A DNA stretch of 64,000 nucleotides from contig NZ_VLKY01000012.1 in assembly GCF_007830155.1 (NCBI RefSeq), positions 62,001 through 126,000 on the forward strand, in the 5' to 3' direction. Each line of letters begins with the position of its first letter. Position 1 is the first letter of the stretch. The translations under genes were made by a program, and so were the position numbers. The DNA is from Pseudomonas duriflava. GTDB lineage: Bacteria > Pseudomonadota > Gammaproteobacteria > Pseudomonadales > Pseudomonadaceae. A model generated the notes under the pieces. The model did no database searches. It saw only the letters and a program-made list of their open reading frames with translations, and was not told where the DNA came from. Below, piece after piece: positions 61,913 to 64,000 of this stretch.

Positions 61913-62359
61913 TTACTCAGCGACTACAACCACCTTAACGCTTGCTTCGACGTCAGTGTGCAGCTGCACAGCCACGTCGAACTCGCCAACATTACGCAGA
62001 GCGCCGTTGGGCAGGCGAACTTCGCTCTTGTCCAGCTCGATGCCAGCTGCAGTAACAGCCTCAGCGATGTCACGAGTACCGATAGAGCCGAACAGCTTGC
62101 CTTCGTCGCCCGAGTTAGCCGCGATAGTCACGGTCAGCTCAGCCAGCTTGGCAGCGCGACTTTCAGCACCAGCCTTCTTCTCGGCAGCCTGCTTCTCCAG
62201 CTCGGCACGACGCGCTTCAAAAGCAGCAACGTTGTCAGCGGTAGCGGCAGTAGCCTTGCCTTGCGGCAGCAGGAAGTTACGAGCGTAACCGCCTTTAACG
62301 TTCACTTTATCGCCCAGGTTGCCCAGGTTGGCGATCTTTTCCAGCAGGATGACTTCCAT
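61913..62359 (-). CDS. rplI: 50S ribosomal protein L9
   Basis: 148 aa. The N-terminal 23S rRNA-binding domain (1-52) has [20 protein letters not shown] and [15 protein letters not shown], followed by the long connecting helix (Glu/Lys/Ala-rich, about 40-80) and the C-terminal domain ([20 protein letters not shown]). Highly biased codons fit a ribosomal gene. Last gene of the rpsF-rpsR-DUF2232-rplI operon, closed by a very strong terminator. Confidence 0.97.
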   Translation of the reverse strand: MEVILLEKIANLGNLGDKVNVKGGYARNFLLPQGKATAATADNVAAFEARRAELEKQAAEKKAGAESRAAKLAELTVTIAANSGDEGKLFGSIGTRDIAEAVTAAGIELDKSEVRLPNGALRNVGEFDVAVQLHTDVEASVKVVVVAE

Positions 62360-62380
62360 TTGAGTCTTACCTCTTAACTT

Positions 62381-63271
62381 TTAACCTTCACCGTTCGCAG
62401 AGTCTTTTGGCGTATCCGCCAGGCGTCCACGAAAATCAAACAGGCTGTCAACTACGGCCATGATCACTAACAACGGATAAATCAACTGTCCAAAGACCAG
62501 TAGCGTTACATACAACCCTACCAGCCAGAAGCCACTCATATGCTTGCGCTTCACCAGACCGTGAGCCAGCGCGACACCAGCCACAGCTAATGGAACACTG
62601 CACAGCGGTGTCAGCATTCCCAGCTCGATACTGATGTTGGGTGCCAATAGCATGACCAACAGCACACCGAACGCCATAACAGGCGGCAGCCTCAACGCAT
62701 GAAACTCACGCGCGAACCCACCCGGGTTATACAACGCCGCCTGCCAATGGCGCCCAAGCATCAGGCTCAGCAGACAGGTAATCTGGAAGAAGCTTGCCAT
62801 CAGACCCGTCAGCACCGGCACCAGCATTTGCTTGAGCTGGGCCTGCTTGGCTTCTGGCAACGCATCCGGCGATTGTCCGATCATCTGCGGCAGGATCTTG
62901 CGGATCTCTTCTGCCAACAAATTGATGGGCTCTGCATATACATGGCCAAGCACCAGGGCAAAAACGGACCCCACCAAAACGCTTGCCAGCAGAACACGTG
63001 GCCAAGACACACTGCTGCGAAGAGCGCTAGCCAGCGCCAGGGTACCTAGGAATACGAGTAACAGACTCGGATCACCCAGCCACCACCAGAGCACGGCTGG
63101 CAGCAACGCCCAGACCACAACTCCCGCCGCATCGCCTGCGCCACGACGCAAGACGATCAAACTACCTGCCGCAGCGCTCAGCCAATACAGCAAGGGCAAG
63201 AACGCTGCAATTACCACTACAAGAGTGGCCTGCATGCGACCACGCATGATGAACTCAGCCAGGGCGCGCAT
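62381..63271 (-). CDS. DUF2232 membrane protein in the ribosomal operon
   Basis: 296 aa with about eight to nine hydrophobic helices; starts MRALAEFIMRGRMQATLVVV and contains LPLLYWLSAAAGSLIVLRRG and PPVMAFGVLLVMLL. Its Lys/Arg-rich loops and small C-terminal tail (LADTPKDSANGEG) face the cytoplasm. The YybS-like DUF2232 family regularly sits between rpsR and rplI in Pseudomonas and relatives. Its function is unknown. GGATAA lies before the ATG. The 21-bp gap to rplI and 34 bp from rpsR make it part of one operon. Confidence 0.88.
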   Translation of the reverse strand: MRALAEFIMRGRMQATLVVVIAAFLPLLYWLSAAAGSLIVLRRGAGDAAGVVVWALLPAVLWWWLGDPSLLLVFLGTLALASALRSSVSWPRVLLASVLVGSVFALVLGHVYAEPINLLAEEIRKILPQMIGQSPDALPEAKQAQLKQMLVPVLTGLMASFFQITCLLSLMLGRHWQAALYNPGGFAREFHALRLPPVMAFGVLLVMLLAPNISIELGMLTPLCSVPLAVAGVALAHGLVKRKHMSGFWLVGLYVTLLVFGQLIYPLLVIMAVVDSLFDFRGRLADTPKDSANGEG

Positions 63272-63305
63272 GCGATTTATCCGTTAATTCGTGTCGGGCC
63301 CAGTC

Positions 63306-63536
63306 TCAACGGCCGTGGCTGTCGGTGTAAGGCAACAGGGCCAGATAACGAGCACGCTTGATGGCAGTACCCAGCTGACGCTGATACTTGGCCTTGGTGC
63401 CGGTGATACGGCTCGGAACGATCTTGCCGGTTTCGGAGACGTAGGCTTTCAAGGTGTTCAGATCTTTGTAATCGATCTCTTTAACGCCTTCAGCGGTGAA
63501 ACGGCAGAATTTACGACGACGGAAGAAACGTGCCAT
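63306..63536 (-). CDS. rpsR: 30S ribosomal protein S18
   Basis: 76 aa, full length. Starts [20 protein letters not shown] and includes [20 protein letters not shown] and the rRNA-binding [20 protein letters not shown]18 binds with S6 to the 16S platform. It lies 28 bp after rpsF. Only one Cys is present, in KFCRF. Confidence 0.97.
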   Translation of the reverse strand: MARFFRRRKFCRFTAEGVKEIDYKDLNTLKAYVSETGKIVPSRITGTKAKYQRQLGTAIKRARYLALLPYTDSHGR

Positions 63537-63564
63537 AACTATGATTCCTCAATAAATCTCAGGC

Positions 63565-63987
63565 TTACTCGGCGCTGTCGTCGCCGTCAACGTCAGCATT
63601 GTCACTGCCATCGGCGGACTCGGACTCAGCAGGACGCTCACGACGCTCACGGCGCTCGCTGCGGTTCTCTTCGGCCTTGAGCATTTCAGACTGATCAGTA
63701 ACAGCTTCATCGCGACGAAGAATCATGTTACGGATCACAGCGTCGTTGTAGCGGAAGTGATCTTCCAGCTCGGCCAGGGCCTTGGCGCTGCACTCGATGT
63801 TCATCAGAACATAGTGAGCCTTGTGCACGTTGTCGATGGCATAAGCCAACTGACGACGGCCCCAGTCTTCCAGACGATGAACTTTGCCACCGTCTTCTTC
63901 AATCGTTTTGGTGTAGCGCTCAACCATGCCGCCCACCTGTTCGCTCTGGTCAGGATGCACCAGAAAAACAACTTCGTAATGACGCAT
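63565..63987 (-). CDS. rpsF: 30S ribosomal protein S6
   Basis: 140 aa. Starts [18 protein letters not shown], contains [20 protein letters not shown] and [18 protein letters not shown], and ends in a long acidic tail ([16 protein letters not shown]), a site where E. coli S6 receives poly-glutamate. First gene of the operon; AAGGAG precedes the ATG. The promoter region lies beyond the window edge. Confidence 0.97.
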   Translation of the reverse strand: MRHYEVVFLVHPDQSEQVGGMVERYTKTIEEDGGKVHRLEDWGRRQLAYAIDNVHKAHYVLMNIECSAKALAELEDHFRYNDAVIRNMILRRDEAVTDQSEMLKAEENRSERRERRERPAESESADGSDNADVDGDDSAE

Positions 63988-64000
63988 AAATGCTCCTTAC

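Noticed and set aside
1-64000. tRNA, rRNA, CRISPR arrays, transposases, integrases, prophage genes
   Set aside because: None was recognised by reading both strands; absence was judged by eye, not by a covariance-model scan.

Overview
The window is a chromosomal segment of a Pseudomonas or close relative. The basis is gene content and order: rpsF-rpsR-(DUF2232)-rplI-dnaB, azurin next to a LOG-family gene, a DesT/FabR-like regulator next to ureEFG, amaBA for lysine catabolism with its LysR gene, vanAB, a LivKHMGF transporter, and a spu/agu polyamine locus. The order resembles what I recall of the P. aeruginosa PA4887-PA4935 interval, with accessory insertions. The bases look moderately GC-rich. 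A lineage such as P. luteola or P. oryzihabitans would fit, but I cannot fix the species from sequence alone. No rRNA, tRNA, CRISPR array, IS element or prophage was seen.

Layout. 1-2.4 kb: a decayed polyamine locus (3' end of a gamma-glutamylpolyamine synthetase, remnants of a polyamine-binding protein and of aguB, intact aguA). 2.5-10.5 kb: small stress, envelope and housekeeping genes (DJ-1/PfpI, a Rho-N-like small protein, a YgdI-type lipoprotein, AsmA, an SDR, a glyoxalase-fold protein, a GNAT, two tiny peptides, a lipoprotein hydrolase, a secreted four-repeat protein). 10.5-15.1 kb: an MFS gene, a DesT/FabR-like repressor and ureEFG. 15.3-24.9 kb: yciI, nhaA, an AI-2E-type exporter, ahpC-ahpF, a rhodanese, chrA, an AgcS-type alanine symporter and an orphan protein. 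25.0-32.1 kb: an accessory island of three tandem secreted GH5 glycosidases separated by long AT-rich spacers. 32.2-33.8 kb: ydfG and a noncoding AT-rich stretch with a cluster of DnaA-box-like sites. 33.8-39.0 kb: livFGMH and livK. 39.3-43.2 kb: amaA, amaB and a LysR gene. 43.4-48.0 kb: vanR, vanA, vanB and an aromatic-acid MFS. 48.3-49.5 kb: an alpha/beta hydrolase fused to a membrane domain. 49.6-54.3 kb: rutABCDF and rutR. 54.3-60.2 kb: azurin, LOG, an SDR, a class I mannose-6-phosphate isomerase and ygiQ. 60.4-64.0 kb: dnaB and the rpsF-rpsR-rplI operon.

How the genes work together. Several catabolic modules sit beside their own regulators and, in two cases, a recognisable operator: vanillate demethylation (VanR palindrome at 44340-44353), pyrimidine ring cleavage (RutR box at 53413-53428) and the pipecolate branch of lysine catabolism. 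The rut operon lacks rutE and rutG; the ydfG gene in this window could cover the RutE step. AhpC and AhpF are separated by a strong hairpin that would give much more AhpC than AhpF. The most unusual items are the GH5 triplet with paired C-terminal modules I cannot name, a perfect 35-bp palindrome after the third GH5 gene, the DnaA-box-like cluster at 33.1-33.7 kb, and the secreted protein built of four near-identical 24-25-residue units.
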